Part shown: piece by piece, positions 35,042 to 46,672 of the stretch
Numbering within the stretch: the stretch's first letter is position 1
Layout of the letters: each line of letters begins with the position of its first letter
Source of the DNA: Trichopria drosophilae
Taxonomy: Eukaryota; Arthropoda; Insecta; Hymenoptera; Diapriidae
Length of the DNA stretch: 64,000 nucleotides
Direction: 5' to 3'
NCBI GenBank assembly: GCA_030407085.1
Contig: CM059586.1
Span: 32,227,501-32,291,500 of the forward strand
The notes under the pieces: generated by a model
Told to the model about the DNA's origin: nothing
The model's database searches: none
The model's input: the letters and a program-made list of their open reading frames with translations, nothing else
Position numbers and translations under genes: made by a program

Positions 35042-35736
35042 TTAATCGTTCGAATACCAGAGAATTTACTTGAACGAAAAGTGGTTACTTCCCATCAGGG
35101 GTCATCCATAAACTAAGTTACCATTTAATTGGGGATCGGCCAAAAAGTACAGTCTATATAAAATGTATGTATAAAAATCATAAAACTGTCACCGGGGAGG
35201 GGGGGGGGTCGTCAAACATGCAAAAAAAAGGTCTATGTAGTTTATGGATGGCCCCTAAGCTATACACAGCTCCTACTGGTATAGTTGAAGAAAATATATG
35301 AGATCTATAAATCGTGTGAAGTTGGTGCCCAAAAAAGCCAAATTTGGCTATTTGAAAAGCAGTAAGTTACATGTGTACAAAATCAAAGTTACAACAAATT
35401 TGTTGGATATTTACATATTTAGTACATAAAAATGTTCCTTTTCACTGTGTAACCTCATTATTTATTTTTGTTCATCAATAACAATTTTTAAAAGTGTAGA
35501 TGACTCTGATTTATCGTTCTCTGGTAATGAGGTCTTGAAATGACTTCGTGATTGCGGCGTTAACTCGCTAAATATGTTTTTCTAGTAGTGCATGCCGAAA
35601 TGCACATAGGTGAAGTCGACGTTCTCTTCTATCGGTACCTTAATGTCGCTTTTCGTCGTAGTCGCTTCTCGTTCTTTGGAACTTAATGCCCCACTCTCCA
35701 TGTGCTACGATGTTTCTCTGGCTTACAAATTCACTT

Positions 35737-35870
35737 TGCTCTTCGTACCACACATTCTCTCTCGTTATCCCTTCCCTCTATATCTTTCTTTCTCTCTCTC
35801 TGAATCTTTCTCCCTCTTTTTCAATATATCTGTCTCTCTTTGTCTTACTATCTTTCTCTGTAGATAGTGC
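35737..35870. repeat. CT-rich low-complexity tract
   Basis: Runs of TCTTTCTTTCTCTCTCTC and related pyrimidine words in the plus strand, between GC-richer flanks (35600-35740, 35860-36010) that hold no recognisable gene. Confidence 0.7.
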
Positions 35871-36850
35871 ACGCACATTTATACGTAGGTAGACAGAGAG
35901 CTGGCTCCAAGAATCGACCGATTACATAACAGCACAAGCACATGCGCGTCTTCGTACGCATACAGATCTTGCTAAGCGCGAGTTGACGTAACTTGCATTA
36001 CTATGAGGTTAACTTAACTTTCCGAAGCATATCATCATCATCATCACAGAATAAATAAAACGCCATTTCTGGCACGACTAACAGGCGTAACTTTTAAAAA
36101 AATTGATGAAAGTTGATGTGTTTTAAGTTCACATCTTACCATCATTAGTGATACATTAGTAATTTTAGTAATAGCTTAGGCATTATTCACTGGCTTTGAT
36201 GTTTACTGGCGATTGTCCTCAACCAAAAAGAAGTATTATGAAAGTGTCCTGTAAAACGGTCCAGGGCATTTTGTTTATGCTTTGAATGAAATCCTATACC
36301 TGATCATTTTCATCACCAAACACATTTTTTCCAGTTTTTGGTATTTTATCTAGTAAAATTTTGCAGCAACACTCAGGATACTAAATGATGTTAGAACTCG
36401 TTAAAATCAGACTTTTAGCCTCCAAAATATGCAGAAAAAAGTCTATTTCATAAAAGAGATTGAATTGTTTCCAGTTTTACCATTTGGTTTGAGCTAGGGT
36501 ATTTAAAGAACTTAAAACAAATACCACTTGCGGAATAATGGATTCCTGTTGAAGCAGTTTTTCTGTTTCTGTAAAACAAACTCGAAATACTGCGGCTTTT
36601 CTAAATTTTCATAATCATAATAGATTTGTTCTCAAATGAATTAGAAATCAGTCTTAACTAAAGTCCCATTTAATGATATGTTTTAATAATGGCTATATTG
36701 CTATTATAATTAGAGAAATCAATTTTCCTTTACAGTATTGAACTAGCAACTTGTATTTCTTTAATTTTAGGAAGTTTATTTACAAATTTTACTACTTTAT
36801 CCCGTGTTTTAACAGATTTAATATGAAGATGACATTTATATATGCCACAT

Positions 36851-36872
36851 AGCGAGAGAGAGAGGGAGGGGG
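36851..36872. repeat. GA-rich microsatellite
   Basis: GCGAGAGAGAGAGGGAGGGG, a possible GAGA-factor-like tract; no gene is seen beside it. Confidence 0.6.
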
Positions 36873-36972
36873 TCGACTGATATCTAGTACTGGTAGGGCC
36901 AAAAATTACCTGAAAAACCCTCAGTTAACTTAAAAAACTCAACCACCCTCTAGTTACTTCAAAAAAGCAGTG

Positions 36973-37060
36973 GTACCAAAACGCCTGGTGCCAAACCGGC
37001 GGGACTAAACATCCTGGCACCAAAATGGCCAACGCCAACACGGCGCGTCAAAATATCCTG
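36973..37060 (+). repeat. Two tandem 44-bp units, each of three ~15-bp subunits
   Basis: 36973-37016 and 37017-37060 align at about 70%. Each contains subunits of the form N-CCAAA-NNGGC and ends in ATCCTG. It is a short, GC-richer minisatellite with a three-part higher-order unit. Confidence 0.7.
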
Positions 37061-40000
37061 CTTCGGATGAAACATTAACAAAAATCAGAAATTTAATGTG
37101 TTATGCAATTTTTAACTGCTTACATTTGCATGAAGGTGATATTTTTTCTTTACTTTTTTTTTAATATTCAATCTAACCTAACACTACCATTTGTCTGCAA
37201 CGGACGAAGAATTACCGTAACATATTTCTTAAACTAATTTTCTGAATCAGTATACATAAATATATTATAATCGTCTATTGTTTATTAATCTCTTGGCAAA
37301 CCAGCTTATATCATACATAGAATACTTCGTAACCAACAAACTGACTATTCACTTATGGGAATCGTATATGTACGAAGACACCTGAAAAAAAAATCAAATG
37401 TTTTACAAATGATCATCATAAATCTTCTTCGAAGACACTCATTTTTTAAGTGTAAATATCTTGTTTTATGACGAAATGATCTGAAATGAAAAAATGAACA
37501 CAAAATTGCTATAATACAAAACAAAGAAGATAATATGAATAGATACTTGTCAGGGTGTTTCTTCTTTCCGTAACTACTGGAACTGCTAACAACGTATAGA
37601 GCTTACAAATTTTCATTCGAGATATTTTTTTACAAAACTCAATTTCAGTTCTCTATCTAACAGGTCTGGTTCGTCAATGTTTCAATATTCAATCTTACAA
37701 TAGACTGAAATAATGCCACTCTTTGCAAAATGATCCCTGCAATTAGCGTTGCTCAGTTATGAAAACTCACTCATTCATTGGTCCTCACAGAATCCAACGG
37801 TATGACACGGTTACAGAAAGGTTACAACCTGCAAATTTAAACGAAACATTGTCCAAATATTAAAATAAGGTTTCCTGGAACGTATCTTAAAGTGTAATGT
37901 TAATGTAAGATGATGATAATCTTCTAGAGAACTTAAAATTTAATTTTACAAACTTAGTGACACCAACGTAACGTTAACCTGCATATATGGTTACCATTTG
38001 AAAAAACTGACTGACATAGTTAGTTGTATCGCCACCAGGTGTTATAGCAACTTTTATAGCTGCTTTCGGCTCCTGCAATAGAAATAGAATTATATATATT
38101 ATTACTATAGAGAGTCAAAGTATATTTTTTGTATTGTAAGATCAGGTACACTAAGTTATTGTACAATTTGTATGTGACTTTATAATACTCTTACTTCAAA
38201 TTGCTGTGAGAGCTTATAATTCTATATTTAAATGTATGTAAATGCAAAATTAAAATATAATGTCATAAATATTTGAAATACAATAATTCCATCATATACA
38301 TGTAAAATGTTAACCGTACATGCGAGAGGAAATTATACACATGTTATAGGGATATTATGTAACATTAATTTAACATTATTCTGTAACATCCATGTAATAA
38401 GTTCAATCGATGATTTTCATGTTAAGGTAACGTTAGCGTAACGTTATGTGGAGGTTTTTCCACATAATGTTACAAGCTTAGACATGAAATGTTATTATAA
38501 CCTTACAGAAATATTCATGTTGTGCAAGGGGGGCGGGGTTTGTTTCACTCCAAGAAATTTAGAGAGTATGAATAACGGTTTGTTAAATCATAATGCAACT
38601 AATTTCTGCAATAACTTTTAAAAAACGACCCTTTATTATTCCATAAAGAGCTACGTTTTTTAATTATTCGTAATCTGCTCATTTTTCACAGCGTGGTTAT
38701 TAATCGCTTGACTTTGACATTGACAGTCGGTTATCAGTGCGTCGACAGACTGTAACGACCACCTGACTACTAAACGCGATTGTAATTATTAACGACTTCT
38801 ACGATAGCTCTTTGGGGGTCCGAAGTGATCTTTTAAACGCCTGCCTTCATTGATAAAGGAATCTATATTATTACCTATACAGATAAAGAACGCATTACCT
38901 GCGATTTTTAATTGATTCTTTTTTTAATGATAGTGGGAAATGATCGCGATGATAAAAACTCGATACGTATTTCTCTTCTAAAAAAAGTTGGCTATTTTTA
39001 TATACCGATACCTATTGTCATAGAACTGAAAATATTTATATTCATAAAATTTTTTAATTTTGTAAGTTTTATATTCAACATAAAAAATAGAATATGTCAA
39101 TAGATAATATTTTAGTGTATAGTTTATACTGTGGTCATTATTTTATATAAAAATATGTGAATTTGTTGGAACTGCGGATTTTGAATATACAATTTGTGTC
39201 AATCAAGCATGCACTGATTGTACGACGTGCTCTCATTGCAGAGAATTAACTAGACTCTAATTAATCTGCTACTTTTTCGATAAATTTAACGATAATTTTT
39301 AGTAAAATTTATTAAACGTTTTTCGAGGTTACAAATTTCACATCACACAGTGTTAAGTTCAACACTATATTATTCTATAATTGTGATTCTTATAACGCAA
39401 AAAAACCCTGAGCACTAATTGACAAGCTAATTACTAATTAATTTTCAACCAAATTTTTTTCAGTGTAGGAATATCATAATAGTTTAGTCTATTCTTTATC
39501 TTGAATTCGTATATTTTCGAAAATATGACTATGCTTTCTAAAAGTCTTATACTTTCTCTCTTCAAACTCCCGTATGAAACTGAACAAAAAATTCATTTGT
39601 CTTTGAGAAACAATTGGTTGAATTTAGCACTCTTTTAATTAATTTACCATATGCACCACATCACGGCTGAACCAATTTTAACTGCGAGTGTTATGATTAT
39701 GGAATTTTCTGGATTGAGTACATAATTTGCGATCATACGAATTTATGTAGGGAGAAGTTGTAGATATTAAAAAGATTGTTTATATCATTTTTCACATAAC
39801 CTTTTAAAAGAAATGTATAATTTATCTATTTTTTTAGTACACTTTCGGACAGCTCGAATAACTACAGGTTTTTTATTACAATTATTGTTTTTAGCGTTAG
39901 ACTTTTTTTGGTCGTTGTACAATGATTAATTTTTAAATTTTTCGTGTTGAATTTTCTTCAAGGTTCACAATTTTTACAAAATCAATATTTTTAAAATGCA

Positions 40001-42166
40001 TGCCAGGTTATATAAACATTCCGATGAGAAATATTCATTTTATTAAAAATGTATTGAAATAAAAGTATTGAAACATTTCATCGAAATGTCGATTTTGATG
40101 ATGTATGCATATAGTTTCAAATATTATTCGTGCTAAATTTCAGTCATATCGATTTAGAATTGAAAGAAAATATAAGAAAATGAAGCTTCAGTTTCCACCA
40201 ATTCTTAATTGATTTCGTTGAAATTTAGTGTAACATCATTCAAACTTATTTTTCAAACCATATGGAACAATCAATATAATTTTTCAATGCTTTTGAAATA
40301 AGAAATTATTGAGTCTGTGCCTTATATTATGGACAATCTCTATATAGGGACTTTTAATACCATTATCCGAAGTTAGCGAATTGCAGTTACCTATATTTTG
40401 TATTTTTGAAATGAGCACACATGTTATGTTCAATTGGGGATGAGAATCAAAACCTGTCATTTTTTGAACCAGTTACGCTGTTACTTACAAAATTAAAACT
40501 AATATTTTACTAACTTCTCTTGGAAGAACATTCTTGTATGACGTCTAGATTTACTCGTTTTTGTTTACAGAAACAGACTAATTGTCATCTGTAATGATTC
40601 AAAATATATTGCACGTTCGATCGGCGAAAAATGAAATAAAATTGTTTTTTGGAAAAACGTCGGATACATTTTGTAAACAGTTTTTTCAGTTCTTCGGAAA
40701 GGGGCACATAGTTCTACCACGGCCTGTTTGCTTCGTTTTTTGTCTATTATTAAGTGTATAAATTTCAGACACATTAAAGAAACGCTGAAAATGCTACACG
40801 AGAAATAGTAAAGTAAAATGGGTGATCAGACACTTCATTTTTCGCCGTTTTGGTCTATTTTTTTCTTTTGAGGGTACGAATTTCATACTTACGTCTAATA
40901 AATGATGCATTATGTATATCACATATATTTTTGGAGTATAATTAACCACGTTGATGATTTTCAAAGCATAAAAATTACCTAAATATAGGCAAAATGTATA
41001 GAGACATAAAATGTAAAAGTCTGTGAGATTTGCCCATATTCTACTAGTTCTGTGCCAGAACCATAGGTTACGTTTTTTATTAATTTATCGATTTTTATAT
41101 AACTGCATAAAATCTACTTATATCTAATTCAAAGCTAGATTTCTTTTATATTATCTTCTTAGAGAGTCTAAAGAGATCCCAGAACGCATTTTTAATCTCA
41201 TTTCTTCTGCCTTCTTTGGTTGGGGTGAGAACCGATAACGGTATATACGATTAGTATAGAAGCGGAACTATAGGATGTCAGGTTTCCACAATTCCCAGAT
41301 TAACTTTTTCCAACAAAAAATGGAGTATACGTATTGTACTTCTTCTTAGTGGCAGTAATACTGACAGTGAACGTCAAAAAAATTGAGAAAAAAAATAGGA
41401 TTACTTTTTACGATTGATATCCTATTTTAATCACAATTTAATTCTTCGAATTTGTTCCTACTGTTTCCTTTTTAGAGTATAGAATCCAAAATCTAACTGG
41501 ATTGAATTACATTTGGATACGAGATTACTTTTTTCTTATATTGCAATTAGCTCCATGTATGAAATCATATTTTGCAGGGTATCTCACAACTCGCGACCAT
41601 ATTGCAGTAGATGAATCCTGGGAACATTCAAAGCAAAAATGTTTAATCCCTAAATTCGATCCGACGTAAACAGAACCTGTAAGTGGAACCTGTTGTGCAG
41701 CCACTCCAATAGTTAAGCACCCCTATTTCATTATTTACTTACATTTGTTTACCTATTGTCATGAAACTTTGTCATAACCTATAGACATTTAAGGTTGTTT
41801 CCTAAAAGCAGTGTGTGCATTATCACCATATTATTGTGATTTCACATTTAACAGATTTCTAAAATTTGTTAAAAATTAACAAATAATTAATATGTAAATG
41901 ATGCAATGGATAAAGAAATGAAGTATCTACTGTACATTCTCCCTAAAGTTGAATTTACCTCAAAATTCCATTATTATAAGTTATATGTCGTTTGCGTAGA
42001 CAAATAAATGTATATTCATTTGTTTATAAATGTATATTTAAAGAGAATATAAAAACTGAGTTTTCGACCTATATTTTATCATACAAATGGATTTTTGGAG
42101 AAACAATTATCGCGAAAAAATGTATTAAGTAACGTGCGCAATGTCTTTAAACGGTTATGCACTATT
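37061..42166. other. No gene seen
   Basis: AT-rich. 38690-38860 is less AT-rich and repeat-free (CAGTGCGTCGACAGACTG) and could be regulatory. The frames at 38912-39103 and 40565-40774 are unconvincing. Confidence 0.45.
38438..38473. repeat. 15-bp near-perfect hairpin
   Basis: GTAACGTTATGTGGA and TCCACATAATGTTAC (one mismatch) about a six-base loop. Many GTAACGTTA/TGTAACAT words surround it (37870-38520), suggesting a diverged palindromic element. Confidence 0.7.
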
Positions 42167-42174
42167 CACCTTTT

Positions 42175-42371
42175 GGCCGGGGAACAAAGTTCCGAAAATC
42201 AAAACTACCAAAGGATAAAATTTCGATTTGCGTGAGCCCAATTTTATATATTAATTTGCTTTCGTTTTGCGAAAATTTCAAAGGCAAAATGAAGAAAATC
42301 ACGCTGCAGTCATGCTATATGGAAATGTTGGCCTTTCGGTATGTTGATTTTCGGAACTTTGTTCCCCTGCC
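42175..42371 (+). mobile_element. MITE family A copy 3 (8-bp TSD CACCTTTT)
   Basis: 197 bp, ends GGCCGGGGAAC and GTTCCCCTGCC, inner ends sharing AAAGTTCCGAAAATCAA. Perfect 8-bp duplications CACCTTTT are at 42167-42174 and 42372-42379. It has the same orientation as the copy at 14388. Confidence 0.92.
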
Positions 42372-42435
42372 CACCTTTTCACGTTGTTATCATCTAATAT
42401 CGACAATATTGTTGCAGTGGAGCAATGAGGTCACG

Positions 42436-42732
42436 TTAAACGAAAAAATTATTGTAAATAAATAGATCTGTACAACATTCTAATAAACACACGAAATAAT
42501 AATTTTTATTAGAAAAATAAACAAAATAAACAAAGAAAACCGCTCCAATACCAGTGATAACGGCCAAGGAAAACATCGTTGCTATATTAAATGAGTCATC
42601 ATCGGATGATGAGAACTTTCTCATTATTTGCATGGCAGCATTGCCGAACATATGGACCAGCAACTCAATCGCATGTAAAAGTCCTGTACTTTGAAATTCG
42701 ATGATATGCGTGCCAGTTTTTACAATTTCGAT
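42436..42732 (-). CDS. Orphan open frame with C-terminal membrane segment (possible terminal exon or relic)
   Basis: I do not recognise this protein. The frame is open from after a TGA at 42735-42733 to TAA at 42436, 98 codons, with no ATG near its start. Translation gives acidic/helical sequence with HAIELLVHMFGNAAMQIM, then SSSDDDSFN, then a hydrophobic stretch SLAVITGIGAVFFVYFVYF that could span a membrane. The composition is balanced and protein-like, unlike neighbouring AT-rich shadow frames. AG dinucleotides upstream could serve as splice acceptors (for example GTACAG before GACTTT). The MITE at 42175-42371 lies just downstream. It could be a last exon, a pseudogene piece or chance. Confidence 0.3.
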   Translation of the reverse strand: MEIVKTGTHIIEFQSTGLLHAIELLVHMFGNAAMQIMRKFSSSDDDSFNIATMFSLAVITGIGAVFFVYFVYFSNKNYYFVCLLECCTDLFIYNNFFV

Positions 42733-44259
42733 TCAGACCTGGATGGGCCAAATGATGATAATTATCAAAAAAAATAATAAAATAGTAATTTTGTACCATT
42801 GTATGTACCGTTTTATTCAAAATAATAAATAACTTACCAATTGGAAATTTGTATTGTTTTCACCAAATATTTCTTAAGTTTTAGAGTATTTTTTCAAGAG
42901 CTGCACAACCGTAAACTATTTATTACTCCTCAAAAAAATCTATTTTTTTAATTGATCATGCTTTCATGTAGTATTATTCTTCTTGTAATCGAAAAAATTG
43001 CGTATTATTAGATTTACAATGTGAGTTTGATCTTCAAAACTGAATTATCCGATTAGAAATTATGGACTATATACAAAATCCGAAGCACAGTCATTACCTC
43101 TTCCTACTTAATTACAACAATTTTCAACAACATCATCCATAAGATAAAAATGAACGATTCCGTGTAAAATTTGTCTATATAAATTGAAATGTGATACTAT
43201 AGTTTGTTTCATTTTTGAACGAGACATAGTTTATACTTTGTTTTTATTTCTATGTCCAAAATTCAGTTTTTCCAATGATTATAACTCACTTCACTAGGTT
43301 AGGTTAGGTTAGTTAGATTTTAGGCATTTTTGTCCGATTGCAAAGTAACAAAGACCGTGCTCTGTCTTATCCATTGCATAACTTTTATTGTTCATTAAAG
43401 ACAAAATATTACAATTAATATTGTTACATGTTTACAGAATAATAGAATTTATTCGCCCAAAAATTAACTTGTTATGGTTACAAGTATATCGATTGGTTAC
43501 AAACTACAGTTTGTAAGCCAAACTAATTACTTTTTGGGATAGCGACCTCTTTTTCGGAGGTTCAAAAATTAAAACTTATATTGACCATACAATACAAATA
43601 AACAACTTTAATTCGGCTAATGATAAAAGAAGAACAGAAACTTTTATGGAGAATTTTGCGCAATTCATTCCGAAACATTCGTCCGTTCATTCGTTACAAA
43701 TAATTTTGCATAGGATTCGTAACACTTTATGTTAAAAAGAAATAACAATTACGCATTTTCAACTACACATGCAATTAAATGAAAATGAAAATGACATCTG
43801 CTTAAAAATTTTTGATAATTTCAATACTTTCTGTTGAAAATATGTAAAGTTTTAATATCAATTTTTTGAAAAAAAAATCGAAAATTTGGCGATAAAATCA
43901 AAATAAAATAATCATAAACTCAATCATTTAATAAAAATGTTAAATCTAACTTAAATTTGTTATAAACGTAAGCTTAGAAAATTTAAGAAGTAATGCTCAA
44001 CCGCCAAAAAGTCTTAGATAATTTTTCTGCTTTATCTATGTTTGACATTAATAGTTTACACTCAGTCATGAGTGTTTGTTAGATAGCACTTCATGTCCCG
44101 ATTTATGGAAGGTGTCACATACGATTCACAGTTTTAATGTAATGTCATAATAGGAAGTGAGTACCGTATGTAAATTAAAAAACATTTGAAGCAACCTTAC
44201 TTTATCTGAAATGCGTCATATATCCAGGCAAATATATTGTACAATTTCTCTTACAAGTA
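42733..44259. other. No gene seen
   Basis: AT-rich, with the AGGTT tract at 43297 the only distinct element. Confidence 0.5.
43297..43316 (+). repeat. Short AGGTT/TTAGG tract
   Basis: AGGTTAGGTTAGGTTAG, about three and a half copies of the insect telomeric pentamer in an interstitial position; related tracts occur at 62410 and 63350. Confidence 0.6.
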
Positions 44260-45165
44260 ACACTTTCGAAGTGCGACACCGATTGTAATACAAAACGGCA
44301 TATTTTCAGAACTTCGAAAAATAGTCGATACGTATTTTTTGTATGAACAAGGAAGAAGGTTTAAGGGTTGAAACCGATCCCTGCATTGCTCGAAAACCCT
44401 TAAAATGTATAATAACATGCACGTATATTTGAAGCAAAACTCATTTCCGTAAAAATTGGAAAATTTGTTTGGTTCACTGATTGGAATCTGAGGTCATATT
44501 TACAAAATTAAAAATGGCGGACCATATTTTAGGAAACTTTTTCGCTTTTCATAATACTTTTAGTATCAAGTGGCCTTTTTGAGTCCCTGATTTTGATTCT
44601 GAAGTAAAATTTGAAATGTAAATAAATATAGTCTTGGTGAGTTTCGGTCTTTAAAAATAAAATGAAAAATAAATATCTTCGACAGTCACCAAGACTATAT
44701 TTATTTACATTTATATTTCGAACGGTCGAGCATTTATTATCATGTAAAATTTGAAATATTCAAAATGGAGCATCGAAAATGGCGGACCAAATTTTATAAA
44801 AGATTTTTCATAGAAAGTAGTTTGTAGCGGTGTTTGGGGTAATAATATATGAAAATTGAAAAAACTTTGTGAAATTTGATCCGCCGTTCTGGGTCCACCG
44901 TTTTGAATTTTTTAAATATAATTTCAGATTCGAAATTAGCTACCACAAAAACCTTCAAACACCAACTTTTATGAAAATGAGTTTTCCTTCTTATATGAGT
45001 GCATGTTATTATACATTTTAGGGGGGTTCGAGCAATTCAGGGATCAATTTTAACCCCTAAACCATCTTTGTCGATTAAAAAATACGAATCCATTAGTGTT
45101 CGGAGTTCTTAAAATATGCCAACTTGCCAATCGGCTTTTGTCGTGCCAACTATAATGTATTTGGA
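44260..45165. mobile_element. Large foldback element with long diverged inverted arms
   Basis: The arms, about 44268-44560 and 44800-45150, are inverted copies sharing blocks such as AAAATGTATAATAACATGCA and GATCCCTG-ATTGCTCGAA. The central part carries 'AAAATGGCGGACC' modules also found elsewhere in the window. The 126-bp insertion at 44618 lies near its middle. Non-coding. Confidence 0.75.
44618..44743 (-). mobile_element. 126-bp insertion with 27-bp perfect inverted repeat and 14-bp TSD
   Basis: The insertion is flanked by GTAAAATTTGAAAT at 44604-44617 and 44744-44757, a perfect 14-bp duplication. A perfect 27-bp inverted repeat (44614-44640 and 44686-44712, overlapping the left duplication by four bases) encloses 45 nt. 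On the minus strand the loop holds CTGTCGAAGA and GACCGAAAC, a degenerate echo of a hammerhead core, and the tail shares ACGGTCG and GCATT-like words with 1824-1845. A duplication of this length fits a retroelement better than a short-duplication DNA transposon. Confidence 0.7.
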
Positions 45166-45659
45166 CGCACTTCTATTTTGGGTACATTTTATACTAAGAA
45201 CTGTGATTTTTTGAACACGTGGTGAGATTTCTGTGAGGTGAATTGCACTCCAAATTGGGCGGAACATTGCTCGAAATAAATCTCAAGAAGAGATCAGAAA
45301 AAATACCACTGGATACAGGACATCGATGCAATCTTCGGTGAAATTGCTCCTTCAGTATAAAACAATTGGAGTAACTTCCTCATTTTACTAATTAAAGATG
45401 TTTGAAGCAGGGTATATTTCGAATTCCATAGAGTAATTCGTTAATATCACCTCAATCAAATATAAATTATTTACCCCAAAGTCTTGCAAATGTTCTCTTT
45501 TGCATATAAAATTGATTCCGTGTTGAATCGTTCGATTTTGAGTCCCTTGGAATTAAATTTCAAGTATATATATTTCAAAATACTACATACTTTTCTTAAT
45601 ATTACATACTTTCAAAAGTAACTAATTGAAAATCAAAGAATTATAGTATCAATGAACTC
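45166..45659. other. No gene seen
   Basis: Intergenic DNA 3' of the orphan frame at 45660; no poly(A) context or repeat is obvious. Confidence 0.4.
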
Positions 45660-46061
45660 TTAATTTAATATGGATCCGATCGATTTTAGAGCTGGTTTAA
45701 AATGAATGAACAAAATACACGGAAACAATACATATGACAATGCATATGTAATTCGTGCAGATTTACTCAGATGCGAATTTAACAAATCAAACAGAAAAGT
45801 ATCCTCAATGTTGTACCATACCTGTAAAAAATAACTCAATCTCTGAACAAGTATACCTTTACGTCCTAACCCCATGATCCATTTTTTTGTTAAGAAAACA
45901 ATTATTTGGCCAATTATTGCATTGTACGGGAGACTTTTTGAAAATGCTAATTTACAATTTTCATACATCAGCCATGTGTGGCACACGCGAAATAAGTAGC
46001 CAGATGCCGCAATCGCCAAGTGTAACCGGTCAGTGAAGCGCGAAACGCCAGATTTCGTAAT
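45660..46061 (-). CDS. Orphan 133-codon open frame with hydrophobic segments
   Basis: Not recognised. The frame is open from after a TGA to TAA at 45660, with no ATG near its start (TTG at 46019), which fits an internal or last exon better than a whole gene. The sequence is balanced (FRVCHTWLMYENCKLAFSKS, KKWIMGLGRKGILVQRL) and has two hydrophobic stretches, the last being YALSYVLFPCILFIHF near the end. In DNA this AT-rich a random frame of this length is unlikely. It lies between a foldback (to 45165) and another element (from 46605), so it may be a captured or relic transposon sequence. A pyrimidine tract and CTGCAG lie upstream at about 46076. Confidence 0.35.
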   Translation of the reverse strand: MTKSGVSRFTDRLHLAIAASGYLFRVCHTWLMYENCKLAFSKSLPYNAIIGQIIVFLTKKWIMGLGRKGILVQRLSYFLQVWYNIEDTFLFDLLNSHLSKSARITYALSYVLFPCILFIHFKPALKSIGSILN

Positions 46062-46672
46062 TCAACGTTGTATTCTGCAGTTATAGGTGTTAAAATTTTT
46101 TCAATATAGGTTGATTAAAAATGTTAACCATGTATATTATATAAGATAAAATTATGATGTCGTGGAGCTAACGCGAGTGTTTTCATCCGAGATAATTGGC
46201 TTCAAAACCATCACAATCTTCGTAAAATTATTGACTTGGAAGGAACTTCTCTCATTTAAGAAACATTCGGGCAGTTTGATGCTTTCAAGAATTTATTACT
46301 TCATCGCATGTAATATAGACTTTAAATTTTACAGGATTTGTTGTAGTGTAAAGTTGCTCTTATAGTCTCGTTTATCGCTTTATAAAATAACCATGCATAT
46401 TTTTATTACTTCTGCGTTTGATTGTAAAAGATTTTTTCAAACAATTTTTATAAAATTATTAGAATACAGCTATTCGTACTACCGTTAAAATTAAAAACTA
46501 TCGAACGTGGTATTTAATTTGTAATTTTAAGTCGGAAGATACAAAACAATGCTCGCCTTTTGAAAAATTTGTAAATATTTAAAAAGTACATATACCGAGT
46601 TGGTCACATCCCTCCTGAACAAATTCAAGTGTCATTAAAATTTCGCTTTAAAATTGATGTCGTATCATTTAA

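Noticed and set aside
35737..35870. Possible coding CT-rich frames (Ser/Leu-rich)
   Set aside because: Low-complexity translation of a pyrimidine tract.
43297..43316. Telomere or subtelomere
   Set aside because: Only about three TTAGG-type units, isolated; an interstitial tract.
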